Assembly (NCBI RefSeq): GCF_011617245.1
Contig: NZ_CP050152.1
Location: 3,462,503 to 3,526,502 of the forward strand
Direction: 5' to 3'
DNA length: 64,000 nucleotides
Origin: Brevibacterium atlanticum
Lineage (GTDB): Bacteria; Actinomycetota; Actinomycetes; Actinomycetales; Brevibacteriaceae
A program made the position numbers and the translations under genes. Position 1 is the stretch's first letter; the number at the start of each line of letters is the position of its first letter. Below, piece after piece: positions 52,946 through 61,291 of this stretch. The notes beneath the pieces were generated by a model. It ran no database searches. It was given only the letters and a program-made list of their open reading frames with translations, and was not told where the DNA came from.

Positions 52946-52993
52946 GTGAGTCATGGGCAGAGTGAGTCGCGGGCAGGGTGAGGCTCTTGCGAC
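52946..52993. repeat. 16-bp tandem repeat, two copies plus a remnant
   Basis: A unit starting GTGAGTC and ending GGGCAG lies at 52946 and 52962, and its first five bases recur at 52978. It is in the gap 52835-53121, which otherwise holds only the promoter at 53034. Confidence 0.55.
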
Positions 52994-53033
52994 GTGGATC
53001 ACGGGCTTTCGTGCGACGGTCAGGGTTCGCTCG

Positions 53034-53061
53034 TTCGACTCACAGTGGTCGCGACTAAACT
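53034..53061 (+). promoter_or_regulatory. Candidate promoter for the gene at 53122
   Basis: TTCGAC and TAAACT are separated by 16 bases, about 60 bases before the start. The hexamers are moderate matches to the housekeeping consensus. Confidence 0.45.
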
Positions 53062-53121
53062 CGTCAGTGATTCGCGTCTGCGACCCGCAGGTGCGAGTGA
53101 CCGAAACGAGGAGGAACTCTC

Positions 53122-54060
53122 GTGGCAAAATCATCAGTGGCGAAGAAGGGCATCGACAAGGCAGCGAAGCTCGCGGTCAATGACGATGGCACCCTCAATC
53201 CCCGCGCCCAGTCGATGTTGTCGCGTCTGCTGTCCGTGCAGCGACCCGTCGCGCTGGCCTATGTGCGCAGTCTGCGCCGCAGGCACCCCGATGCGACTCC
53301 CGAAGAGCTCATCAAGATCGTTCGGCGTCACTACCTGACGCTCACGACCTCAAGCGGAGCGGCCGTCGGTGCCACGGCGGCCGTCCCCGGGCTCGGCACG
53401 ACCGCGGCCCTCGGCGTGGCGACCGTGGAGACGGGAGGGTTCCTCGAGGGCACCGCCCTCTTCGCGCAGGCGATCTCGGAGATCCACGGACTGCCGGTCG
53501 CCGATGCCAAACGTGCGAACGCACTCGTTCTCGGCCTCATGCTGGGCAAGGACGGGAAGAACCTCATTCAGCGCTTCGGCAAGAAGAACGGCGGAGTGGA
53601 CTCGATGCTCGGCAGCTGGGGTTCGACCGTGACCAAGCAGCTGCCCGCTCCCCTGGTCGACCTGCTGGTGCGCAAATTGCGGAAGACCTTCATCCGCAAG
53701 TTCGCCGCACGCGCCGGCGGCTCCCTCGTCGGCCGGCTCCTGCCCTTCGGCATCGGCGCTGTCATCGGCGGCGTGGTCAACGCGCAGATGGCTCGCCAGG
53801 TCGCGAAGGAGTCGACGGAGGCGTTCGGTGCCGCACCGACGGTCTTCCCCATCGAGACCGACCCCGAATACGTCGCCCCGAAGAAGGACCGCAGGCTGCT
53901 CTCAGGGCTGAAGTACGTCTCCGCGCTGCTCGGGAAGCTGAAGAAGGACAAGGGCATCGAGTCCGAGGTCATCGAGCCCAGCGACTCCGCGGAGCTCGAA
54001 GCGCCGGACGGCCTGCCTCGGACCTACGACGGTGAGGATCGTCCCGAACTGGAGAAGTGA
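53122..54060 (+). CDS. EcsC-like membrane-associated protein, function unknown
   Basis: The 312-residue protein has hydrophobic Gly/Ala-rich segments (SSGAAVGATAAVPGLGTTAALGVATVETGGFL and GSLVGRLLPFGIGAVIGGVVNAQMARQV) separated by a basic helical part. This pattern resembles EcsC-type proteins. I regard that as tentative. The N-terminus is basic and the C-terminus acidic. Its GTG start has GAGGAGG at good spacing. It is a single gene ending at a strong terminator. Confidence 0.68.
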   Translation: MAKSSVAKKGIDKAAKLAVNDDGTLNPRAQSMLSRLLSVQRPVALAYVRSLRRRHPDATPEELIKIVRRHYLTLTTSSGAAVGATAAVPGLGTTAALGVATVETGGFLEGTALFAQAISEIHGLPVADAKRANALVLGLMLGKDGKNLIQRFGKKNGGVDSMLGSWGSTVTKQLPAPLVDLLVRKLRKTFIRKFAARAGGSLVGRLLPFGIGAVIGGVVNAQMARQVAKESTEAFGAAPTVFPIETDPEYVAPKKDRRLLSGLKYVSALLGKLKKDKGIESEVIEPSDSAELEAPDGLPRTYDGEDRPELEK

Positions 54061-54133
54061 TCGTCAGCATTCCGCAGTGAACTGCAGGACGATGATCGGA
54101 GGAACCAACGGCGGACGATCCGAGGGACACTCG

Positions 54134-54175
54134 GAGCGGGGCCGGCGGTGATGAGAGTCGCCGTCGGCCCCGCTC
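54134..54175 (+). terminator. Terminator of the EcsC-like gene
   Basis: A 17-bp stem with two G-T wobbles (arm GAGCGGGGCCGG) encloses an eight-base loop and is followed by TTATG. Confidence 0.75.
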
Positions 54176-54194
54176 TTATGCCGCTGAGTCGGGT

Positions 54195-54224
54195 TTGAGT
54201 AATGAGGTCGCGAACCTCTAATAT
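54195..54224 (+). promoter_or_regulatory. Promoter of tRNA-Lys
   Basis: TTGAGT (54195-54200) and TAATAT (54219-54224) are 18 bases apart, 54 bases before the tRNA start. Both match the housekeeping consensus well. Confidence 0.45.
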
Positions 54225-54278
54225 GAGTGAGTCTCCAACTGCTTCTCGCGGGTTCTGCCGCGTGCTTGTGTTGGGGCG

Positions 54279-54351
54279 GGGCCTCTAGCTCAGTTGGTAG
54301 AGCAGCGGACTTTTAATCCGCGGGTCGTGGGTTCGATCCCCACGGGGCCCA
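54279..54351 (+). tRNA. tRNA-Lys (anticodon UUU)
   Basis: A full 73-base cloverleaf: acceptor stem GGGCCTC with GGGGCCC (one G-T pair), D arm GCTC...GAGC, and anticodon stem GCGGA/TCCGC around CTTTTAA. Anticodon TTT is at 54312-54314. The T arm is GTGGG-TTCGATC-CCCAC and the discriminator A is at 54351. CCA is not encoded. A terminator follows directly. The 3' side borders a compositionally distinct segment. Confidence 0.98.
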
Positions 54352-54359
54352 CACTCGAA

Positions 54360-54397
54360 AATGCCCCTCACCTGCATAAACGCAGGTGAGGGGCATT
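54360..54397 (+). terminator. Terminator of tRNA-Lys
   Basis: A perfect 16-bp stem (54360-54375 with 54382-54397, arm AATGCCCCTCACCTGC) around ATAAAC. A following TCGT is the only T-rich trace. Confidence 0.87.
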
Positions 54398-54642
54398 CGT
54401 CGCCTGCGCCCACTGGTCACCTGCACCGCGACTACTCACCTTGATCAATCAGTGCCGAGATGGTCTCAGCTTTATCGTTCGAAACAGTCTCCGAATTTCA
54501 GATGGTCACTGCGCGTGTCGTCTCTAGACTGGGATCAATTTCGACCGTAGGTTCCAAGTAAGGGGTGAGGTACTTCCTGGCTGTTACACACGATGGCTTG
54601 GCAGTCCGACCAGACGAAATCGGCTTGACCCAAGGTGGACAG

Positions 54643-55352
54643 ATGCACGTAGCATTTATTGATGAGTCCGAGCGAGACGAGGACTTCTACTTTCTCGGGG
54701 CGCTGGTATGCGACGAGACTTCGTATCAGCAGATCTCGCGCGGACTGGACTCTCTGCTCCGGGAACATTCGTCCGATCCGGGCAGCTCTGTCACCCTGGG
54801 TCATGAGTTGCACGGGCACGCTCTCATGCAAGGCATCGGCGAGTGGAAGCGGTTCCACTTCGGCAACGGGCCAGCATCTTCCTTAAGGCATTGAATGTCG
54901 TCGCCGGCAGCGATGCTTGCATACACATTGAGGGCGTTGATGTGAACGCTCAAAAGGCTCGGGGCTACCCAAGCGTGACACCGGCCCGCGAATTAGCCTT
55001 CAGCCACCTGCTGGAACGGATCAACGATTGTGCCCGAGCGAAGAACACCGTGGCTCACATCTACGCTGACGAGCATCATTCCGCGGAAGAGAGTCGGAGC
55101 CAGTTCAGCGCCTACCAAATCCACGGGACCTATGGATACAAGAGCAGTCGGCTTGAGAAATTGATGCCGCCTATTCGGTTCATCGACTCTCGTCGAAGCC
55201 GGGCCCTTCAAGCGGCGGACCTCTTCACCTACCTATACAACCGCGACAACACCGTGAACGAGTCCGACGCTCGAGCCATCGATCTCAAGTCCAAAATGGT
55301 GCGCACAGCACGGGAAGCTTGGCAGAGAGGTTCTACCCGAATTTGGCCGTAG
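54643..55352 (+). pseudogene. DUF3800 protein, frameshifted
   Basis: The ATG at 54643, with AAGGTGG before it, begins MHVAFIDESERDEDFYFLGALVCDE, the DUF3800 opening. ELHGHALMQGIGEW follows, and near 54847 the frame is lost (stop at 54892-54894). The next frame continues the family as AVPLRQRASIFLKALNVVAG, ... VAHIYADEHH and RRSRALQAADLFTYLYNRDN, ending at 55352. One missing base, such as a G in AAGGCG, would restore a single protein of about 236 residues. DUF3800 proteins are RNase-H-like and common on mobile DNA. GC content is visibly lower than neighbours. A sequencing error is the alternative to a real mutation. Confidence 0.75.
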
Positions 55353-55361
55353 ACGCACGAA

Positions 55362-55387
55362 GACCCCGTTCTCCTGAACAGGGTCTA
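55362..55387 (+). terminator. Terminator of the DUF3800 gene
   Basis: AGACCCCGTTC pairs with GAACAGGGTCT around TCCT with one mismatch, ten bases after the stop. Confidence 0.7.
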
Positions 55388-55738
55388 AGGCAATGCGGGA
55401 AGCTGGACTTCCTGCAGTTCAAATTCTAACAGAGGCATCTGACGCAGGTCTACAGCTCGTCCTGGCGGAACGACAGAACATGATCCGAAGGTTCTCACAC
55501 GTTAAACGGGTTGGCGTGATGTCCACAGCATCAGCGTTCTATGCCGACGGTCGCAGTAGCCCACCTGAGACGCCGAATCCGGCGCAGCACATCGGTTGTA
55601 GCAGGACTGGCACAGCATGTGCCCTATCGAGCACCCTCTGCAGGTAAGAGACCGCATAGTGTCGGACCCGTCAGCTACTCACTGCCGCCGACGGCACCGT
55701 CCGAGGTCGGCTCCTCCACTCGAAAGCAGGGAAGAACC
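55388..55738. other. 351-bp gap beyond the DUF3800 pseudogene
   Basis: No protein family or RNA fold is recognisable. Composition stays lower in GC until about 55660 and then returns to normal just before the lipoprotein gene. That change probably marks the right border of the foreign segment next to tRNA-Lys. I see no copy of the tRNA 3' end here and no integrase. Confidence 0.5.
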
Positions 55739-56413
55739 ATGAACCGCATCCGCCGCCGCCCCACCACACTGCTCACCCGTTCAGCCGCTGTCGCCGTCGC
55801 CTCGGTGCTTGCGCTCTCAGCCTGTGGGGCGAACGATCGGGACACCGCGAACGAGGCCGATTCCAGCGAGCAGGGACAGACTGAAGAGTCCGATTCGGCT
55901 CCGCTCTCGCAGGAGACCGAGGAAGCCGAGGAGGCAGCGGAGACCGATGGCGCGGCTGCCGCCGGTGAGGGCACCGAGGTGAAGGTCGGCACCGAATTCA
56001 CTGACGACGAGACCGGGGACGTCGTCACCATCGTCTCGGCCGTGCGCAACAATCCCACCGAGTACTACGAGGCGAGCGACAACCCCGATGGTGAGATGGT
56101 CTACCTCGAGGTGAAGGTCGTTCCCGGCAAGGAATACGGCGGAACGATCAGCCTCTCCGACTTCTACCTCGATGACGGTGGGGACGAAGCGAACTACGCG
56201 TCGACTGCGAAGGACGAGCTCGAAGACGCCGGCTACGAGTACTTCGACAGTGCTCCCCGCCGCGAGGGCGAGCACACCGGCTACGTGCCGATCTACATCA
56301 GCGAGACGGCCGATTCCCTCAAGGGCGCCTACGTCCGCCCCGAAGCGAAGGTCATCGGCGAGGATAAGAAGGTCCCAGAGTTCCGCTCTGAGTTCGATGT
56401 TCCTGCCTCCTGA
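55739..56413 (+). CDS. Acidic lipoprotein of unknown function (DUF4352-like)
   Basis: The 224-residue protein has a basic start MNRIRRRPTT, a hydrophobic segment and lipobox LSAC. A long Glu/Ala/Thr-rich linker (about residues 35-75) is followed by a beta-rich domain (VKVGTEFTDDETGDVVTIVSAVRNN, MVYLEVKVVPGKEYGG, ISLSDFYLDDGGDEA, GYVPIYIS). The strand pattern resembles the DUF4352/telomeric-repeat-binding-like immunoglobulin fold of exported actinobacterial lipoproteins. GGGAAG precedes the ATG at 55739. The following RDD gene lies 61 bases downstream. Confidence 0.78.
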   Translation: MNRIRRRPTTLLTRSAAVAVASVLALSACGANDRDTANEADSSEQGQTEESDSAPLSQETEEAEEAAETDGAAAAGEGTEVKVGTEFTDDETGDVVTIVSAVRNNPTEYYEASDNPDGEMVYLEVKVVPGKEYGGTISLSDFYLDDGGDEANYASTAKDELEDAGYEYFDSAPRREGEHTGYVPIYISETADSLKGAYVRPEAKVIGEDKKVPEFRSEFDVPAS

Positions 56414-56474
56414 TCTCCTGAGCGAATATCATGGCAGGGCCGGGTGACCAGTCAATGACGAGAGAATTGAACAG

Positions 56475-56960
56475 ATGAGCGCGAACTACGGATCCTACAT
56501 CCGCGCCAAGACGTATGACCCGGCGGGTGGAACCTACCGCAACGGCGTTCCCATGCAGCAGGCGTCGCCGACCAGGCGCTGGTGGGCGAGGATCCTCGAT
56601 GCGCTCTTCGCCCTTGTCTCCACCGGGCTGATCATCGGACTCGCCCTGGCTCTCTCCGCAGCCAACGTGATCTCACTCGATGCCGCAACGGGGGCGTGTC
56701 TCATCAGCTACCCGCTGATGGTCCTCGTCTTCGGTGCACTCTACGGGTGCGCCGTTTCGCCTGGCCAGGCACTGTGCGGAGTCGTGTCGCTGCAGGTGGA
56801 TCACGGCAGGCGCGTCGGATTCTGGCGCGGCATGGGACGATACCTCGCCGTCGGGTTCTTCCCGATCGCCATCACCGTCATCATCTGGGCGTTCTTCGAC
56901 GCGCCGACGATCGACTCGGTGCCGATCAAAGTCTTTCGCCGAACATCGCAGGTCAGATAA
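56475..56960 (+). CDS. RDD-family membrane protein
   Basis: The 161-residue protein has the RDD start PTRRWWARILDALFALVSTGLIIGL with its Arg and Asp, a second helix pair, GQALCGVVSLQVDHGRRVGFWRGMGRYLAV and a final helix. RDD proteins are membrane proteins of poorly known function, some being ion antiporters. The ribosome site is weak (GAGAG). Confidence 0.77.
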   Translation: MSANYGSYIRAKTYDPAGGTYRNGVPMQQASPTRRWWARILDALFALVSTGLIIGLALALSAANVISLDAATGACLISYPLMVLVFGALYGCAVSPGQALCGVVSLQVDHGRRVGFWRGMGRYLAVGFFPIAITVIIWAFFDAPTIDSVPIKVFRRTSQVR

Positions 56961-56986
56961 GCGCGAGTTCAGGATGACGAACGCCC

Positions 56987-57043
56987 TCAGCGTTCGAACT
57001 GGCCGCTGAAGAGGCGCCGGCGCGGGATCGATCAGTCCTGCCA
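56987..57043 (-). pseudogene. Decayed 3' end of a second pspC
   Basis: The minus strand reads WQD-stop-SIPRRRLFSGQFER-stop, matching the intact PspC end PWQDGSIPLQRLFGGQLER at 62797. The DNA identity covers about 57 bases. The rest of the gene is gone, and this piece lies between the RDD gene and the XRE regulator. Confidence 0.65.
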
Positions 57044-57054
57044 GCGCCCGTCGC

Positions 57055-57894
57055 TCATCCCGATGTCAGCGACTGCGTTCCGACGACCCCAAGCAGCTCC
57101 AGGCGACTCGCCGTCCCTGTCCCTTCGAGCGGGAAGAAGACCAACAGCGAGATATCGTCATCCGGAGTGAGCAGCACTTCGCACCGGAACTCGAGCCGGC
57201 CGACCTCATGATGAGTGAAGACCTTGGTGTCGGAACGTCTGACTGCAACATCGTGGCGCTCCCACAGTTCAGCGAACTCGTCGCTGACCTCGATGAGATC
57301 CGCTACGAACTCTTCCACTCGGCGGTCCCCCGATCTGCGCGCATACGTTGCCCGCAGATCGCTCACATGCGCCGCCGAGATCTTCTCCCAGTACTCCTCA
57401 GGCATCGGGCGAGACTGCGGGTCCTCGAACCATCTCCACACGAGGTTCCGCTCCCGCCCCTGCCCTTCCGGAAGGTCGGTGAACAGTGCACGCCCCATCG
57501 GGTTCTGCCAGATCACTTCGCCGAGGTCGGTGACGATGACGGCCGGAACATCGACGAGCCTGTTGGCCACCGCGATGAGCCCAGGTCGGATATGACCGTC
57601 CGCACTGCGCGGGGGAACAGGATGGCCCGCGAGGTGCAGCAGATGATCTCGTTGATCCCGGTCACATTGGAGGGCTCGAGCGACCGCGTTGACGACTCCG
57701 GCGGACGGCGTCGCCCCGCGGCGCTGTTCAAGTCGGGAATAGTAGTCGACTGAGACGCTGGCGAGCATCGCCACCTCCTCACGCCTGAGGCCCGGAGTGC
57801 GCCGCCGAACCGTATTGCCGAGTCCGACGTCTTCCGGTCGCAGCTGCTCACGGCGTCGGCGAAGGAAATCAGCGAGGCCAGAACGATCAGTCAT
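57055..57894 (-). CDS. XRE-family regulator with MmyB-like ligand domain
   Basis: The 279-residue protein has the N-terminal helix-turn-helix (RRTPGLRREEVAMLASVSVDYYSRLEQRRG, residues about 28-60) and a C-terminal PAS-like MmyB domain (VPAVIVTDLGEVIWQNPMGRALFTD, TYARRSGDRRVEEFVADLIEVSDEFAELWERHDV, HHEVGRLEFRCEVL). Such regulators repress adjacent oxidoreductases, and it is divergent from an aldo/keto reductase. ATG 57892-57894 was chosen, GGAG being ten bases upstream. Confidence 0.88.
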   Translation of the reverse strand: MTDRSGLADFLRRRREQLRPEDVGLGNTVRRRTPGLRREEVAMLASVSVDYYSRLEQRRGATPSAGVVNAVARALQCDRDQRDHLLHLAGHPVPPRSADGHIRPGLIAVANRLVDVPAVIVTDLGEVIWQNPMGRALFTDLPEGQGRERNLVWRWFEDPQSRPMPEEYWEKISAAHVSDLRATYARRSGDRRVEEFVADLIEVSDEFAELWERHDVAVRRSDTKVFTHHEVGRLEFRCEVLLTPDDDISLLVFFPLEGTGTASRLELLGVVGTQSLTSG

Positions 57895-57926
57895 CTCTTC
57901 ATTCTCCGCCCAACTCGGCCGGGTAT

Positions 57927-57947
57927 CCAGGGACAGGTTGTCCGTGG
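57927..57947. promoter_or_regulatory. Operator-like palindrome between XRE and aldo/keto reductase genes
   Basis: GGACA-GGT-TGTCC extends to 9-3-9 with one symmetric mismatch (CCA...TGG outside). It is centred between divergent starts, as expected for autoregulation by the XRE protein. Confidence 0.42.
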
Positions 57948-57995
57948 ATCGACAGAGCATTCTCCCCGTCGATCGACTCGGCCAGACTGGGCGGC

Positions 57996-58997
57996 ATGAC
58001 TACACACAAGGAATCACAGATCATCTCCCATCGCCGTCTCGGCACCGACGGCCCTCTCGTCACCACACCTGGTCTCGGTGCCATGAGCATGTCGGGGGCC
58101 TACGGTCCTACGACGGACAGCGAAGGGATCGCCGCGATCCACACCTACCTCGACGATGGCGGAACCCTCATCGACACCGGCGACTTCTACGGAGCCGGCC
58201 ACAACGAGATGCTCATCGGTCGCGCCCTTGCAGACCGCAACCGCGACGATGTCGTCCTGTCGGTGAAGTTCGGCGCCTTGCTCTCACCCGATGGTGCTTT
58301 CATCGGATTCGACGGACGGCCCGATGCTGTCCGGAACTCTCTGGCCTACTCACTGCGTCGCCTCCGCACGGACCACGTCGACATCTATCGTCCTGCTCGG
58401 CTGGACCCGAACGTGCCGATCGAGGAGACTGTGGGCGCGATCGCCGGACTCGTCGAGTCTGGGTACGTGCGGTCGATCGGTTTGAGCGAAGTCGGCGCGG
58501 AGACGATCCGCAGGGCGGCGAAAGTCGCTCCGATCAGTGACCTGCAGATCGAATATTCCCTGCTCACGCGGTCGATCGAGTCGAACGGAATCCTCGCCGC
58601 ATGTCGTGAGCTCGGGATCGGCATCACTGCCTACGGGGCACTGGCGAAGGGACTGTTAGCAGGGAAGACCGATGGGCGCCGAGCGATGTTCCCGCGCTTC
58701 CAAGGGGAGAACCTCGCCCACAACGAAACGATCGTCGCACGTCTGGCTGAGATCGCCTCGGCGAGGGGGATGACACTCCCCCAACTCGCCATCGCCTGGG
58801 TGGCAGCACAGGGTGAGGACATCGTCCCCGTCGTCGGTTCGCGGACCTCGGAGCAGGTCAGAGCGACCCTCGCAAGCACAGAAGTCGACCTCAGCTCCGC
58901 TGATCTCGCCGCCGTCGCCGAGGTGCTCGCCGGCTCCGAGGTGCACGGCGACCGCTACCCAGAGGCTCTCATGGCCCAGCTGGACAGCGAACGCTGA
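57996..58997 (+). CDS. Aldo/keto reductase
   Basis: The 333-residue TIM barrel has the catalytic tetrad D60, Y65 (DTGDFYGAGHNE), K91 (LSVKFG) and the His of TDHVDIYRPARLDP. It has the NADPH-binding VPVVGSRTSEQV near the end. It reduces carbonyl compounds with NADPH. The closest family members act on aldehydes or quinones (YhdN/AKR11-like). A weak GGGCGG precedes the ATG. The divergent XRE gene likely regulates it. Confidence 0.9.
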   Translation: MTTHKESQIISHRRLGTDGPLVTTPGLGAMSMSGAYGPTTDSEGIAAIHTYLDDGGTLIDTGDFYGAGHNEMLIGRALADRNRDDVVLSVKFGALLSPDGAFIGFDGRPDAVRNSLAYSLRRLRTDHVDIYRPARLDPNVPIEETVGAIAGLVESGYVRSIGLSEVGAETIRRAAKVAPISDLQIEYSLLTRSIESNGILAACRELGIGITAYGALAKGLLAGKTDGRRAMFPRFQGENLAHNETIVARLAEIASARGMTLPQLAIAWVAAQGEDIVPVVGSRTSEQVRATLASTEVDLSSADLAAVAEVLAGSEVHGDRYPEALMAQLDSER

Positions 58998-59199
58998 GAG
59001 CTGGGATCACCAGTCCACCCGGCGCCGCGGTGAACATCGAATGACGAGAAGAAGTCATCGGAGAATAATCTTGCGATAACGAGAGTGTCATCACATTTCT
59101 TCGGCGCGTCCTCTTCAGACCAACTGACAGGCGGCGTTACTATAAAGGAGTTTGCAGCCAAACGTCCGCAGCCGCTACGGTGCGGCAAAAGGAGTTCTC

Positions 59200-59364
59200 G
59201 TGAAGTGGTTGAAGCGGGCCATCGTCACGCTCGTCATCGTCTTCGGAGCCTTCTATCTGTTCACCCGGCCCGAGGACTCCGCCGAAGCCGTTCGAAATGC
59301 CTTTGCGGCAGTCGGAACCGGAGTGGGCTCCATCGTCACCTTCTTCACCGAGCTCTCAGCCTGA
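59200..59364 (+). CDS. Small membrane protein of 54 residues
   Basis: GTG at 59200 has AAAAGGAG six bases upstream and gives MKWLKRAIVTLVIVFGAFYLFTRP followed by a short soluble part. One transmembrane helix is predicted. A TATAAA at 59141-59146 could be its -10 box. It precedes the PH-domain gene by 24 bases and is probably co-transcribed. No known family. Confidence 0.6.
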   Translation: MKWLKRAIVTLVIVFGAFYLFTRPEDSAEAVRNAFAAVGTGVGSIVTFFTELSA

Positions 59365-59388
59365 CCTCGGTGCTCACGGAACTTCGTC

Positions 59389-60582
59389 GTGGCCACGCTG
59401 TTTGATCCGAGGGTCGATGAGCATCTCATCTCCACCGAAGGCGAACGAGTCATCGATGAGGTGCGTCGTCATCCACTGGCCTTCTTCATTCCAACTGCGA
59501 TCATCGTCCTCGGAGTTGCGGTGATGTCCGCCAGCACGGTGGTCGCACTGCAGTTCGCCTGGATCCCCGTGGTGATCGGAGCGGCAATCGTTCTGTTCGG
59601 TACCTATCGATTCCTGACCGTGCACATGGACAGGTTCGTCATCACGAACATGCGCGTCTTCCGGATCCACGGCATCTTCACCCAACACAAGGCCACGATG
59701 CCGATGTCGCGCATCCTCGACATCTCGGTGCACAAACCTCTGATGGGCCGGGTATTCAGGTATGGGCACTTCGTCTTCGAATCCGCAGCACAAGATCAGG
59801 GTCTGCGCGATATTCGATTCGTGGGTCGACCCAACGAACGCGATCTCACGATCCAACGCGTCATCCAACGTTCGGGCCTGCGTTCGGCATTCTCACCATT
59901 CGATTCAGACGAATACGACGATGCCCAGTCCGCAACAGAAGACTACGCCATCGCCACAGACGAGACAGATTCACGGTCAGAGGTCATCACCGACGTGGAC
60001 TCCGACATCTCGGCAGGAGAGTCTCACCAATGGAAGACCATGGAGCTCGAGACGCCAAGGCCGTCTGAGGCATCGGAGGAGATCGTGATCCATGAGTCCA
60101 CTCCCGACGATCCGATTTCGGAAGCCGCGCAGGCGTGGGATCTCCGCTGGCCCGAACGGACACGAATGGAAGCCGTCACGACGCTGATGGACACTCAGCG
60201 TCGTCTCACCGCTGAGTTGGATGAGCTGCTTCGCCCTCTCGGACTGAACTATTCTCGATTCGAGGTCTTGCTCATGCTGTTCCTCGACGCTCAGGGAGCG
60301 ATCCCCCTCGTCGAGCTGTTCACTCGGCTGCAGGGCACAGCACCGTCAGCCTCGTCTTCGGTGACATGGCTCGAGGACGCGAGCATGGTCAAGCGAGTCG
60401 TCTACCCCGAAGACAACGAAATGGTCTTTGTTGCGATCACTTCAAAGGGGCGAACCGCCGCGGATCGAGCGAGCCGGAGTCTGGCTGACGCACGCTTCGG
60501 ATTCAGCGCACTGTCGGAACGCGAGTCCCGGCAGCTCAGAGTCCTTCTGGCCCGATACCGAGAGAACACGATCGGCATCTAG
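59389..60582 (+). CDS. Membrane PH-domain protein fused to a MarR-family regulator
   Basis: Residues 1-160 are a bPH_2 protein: soluble start, two transmembrane helices (about 30-72), then MDRFVITNMRVFRIHGIFTQHKATMPMSRILDISV. An acidic linker (165-245) leads to a complete MarR winged helix (about 255-397), with PLGLNYSRFEVLLMLFLDAQGAIPLVELFTRL and GTAPSASSSVTWLEDASMVKRVVYPED. Normally these are separate genes. A GTG at 60085 (codon 233) with GGAGGA before it could start a free MarR protein from the same frame. GTG 59389 starts the whole. A membrane-tethered regulator is possible. Confidence 0.8.
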   Translation: MATLFDPRVDEHLISTEGERVIDEVRRHPLAFFIPTAIIVLGVAVMSASTVVALQFAWIPVVIGAAIVLFGTYRFLTVHMDRFVITNMRVFRIHGIFTQHKATMPMSRILDISVHKPLMGRVFRYGHFVFESAAQDQGLRDIRFVGRPNERDLTIQRVIQRSGLRSAFSPFDSDEYDDAQSATEDYAIATDETDSRSEVITDVDSDISAGESHQWKTMELETPRPSEASEEIVIHESTPDDPISEAAQAWDLRWPERTRMEAVTTLMDTQRRLTAELDELLRPLGLNYSRFEVLLMLFLDAQGAIPLVELFTRLQGTAPSASSSVTWLEDASMVKRVVYPEDNEMVFVAITSKGRTAADRASRSLADARFGFSALSERESRQLRVLLARYRENTIGI

Positions 60583-60613
60583 CGACACTTGAGCGGCAAG
60601 TCACAGCCAGGAC

Positions 60614-61279
60614 TCACTCGTCGTCGGATGTCCGGCTGACGCGCGCTGCAGACGTACGAGAGGGACCCCGCAGGGGATCGCCGTCGCCACGCACCTCGGC
60701 CATCTGCTGTGCGGCGGTGACCACCGCGGACCGGCGCCGTTGCTGTTCGACTTGGTCGCCCGGAGCAAAGCCGGTGACCATCCTCGCTAGCTGCGGCACG
60801 CAGAACCACCATGCCGCCAGCCCGATGACCAACAGCACCAGGTGATCGGCGTCGATGGCACTGCCGACGATTCCGGCTCGCTGAGCCTCACTGTAGGCGG
60901 CGACTTTCTGCCGATAATGATCGGTGCGATCCGCTTCGTCAACGATCGTCCCGTCGGCGAGTCCCTCCCACAGCAGCAATCGCGCGAGCTCAGGGTGTTC
61001 AGAATAATAGTCGTACGTCCTGCCCGCGAATTCGCCGATCAGTTCGAAGTCATCCCCAGCAGGGAGGACTACCGTTTCAGACAGATGGGTCAACTCATCC
61101 GAGAGGACCGCACGGAACAGTGCCCGTTTGTCGCCGAAGTAGTTGTACAGTCGTTCCTTATTCACTCCCGCGCGTTCGGCGATGCGCGCCATCGTTGTGC
61201 CGTCCGGGCCGAATGCAGCGAATTCGGCAGTCGCCGATTCCCTGATTCGCCGCCGGGTACCCTCCGTGTCCCAAGCCAT
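60614..61279 (-). CDS. TetR-family repressor
   Basis: The 221-residue protein has a standard TetR DNA-binding domain (TRRRIRESATAEFAAFGPDGTTMARIAERAGVNKERLYNYFGDKRALFRAVL, residues 8-60), then a helical ligand-binding region. The tail is disordered. The ATG at 61277-61279 lacks a ribosome site and may be leaderless. It is divergent from the epoxide hydrolase, with which it shares a palindromic operator region, and likely represses both. Confidence 0.9.
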   Translation of the reverse strand: MAWDTEGTRRRIRESATAEFAAFGPDGTTMARIAERAGVNKERLYNYFGDKRALFRAVLSDELTHLSETVVLPAGDDFELIGEFAGRTYDYYSEHPELARLLLWEGLADGTIVDEADRTDHYRQKVAAYSEAQRAGIVGSAIDADHLVLLVIGLAAWWFCVPQLARMVTGFAPGDQVEQQRRRSAVVTAAQQMAEVRGDGDPLRGPSRTSAARVSRTSDDE

Positions 61280-61291
61280 ATCGCAAGTCTA

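Noticed and set aside
54279..55738. Prophage or integrative element at tRNA-Lys
   Set aside because: No integrase, excisionase or repeated tRNA 3' end is present. Only one broken DUF3800 gene and a compositional change remain.
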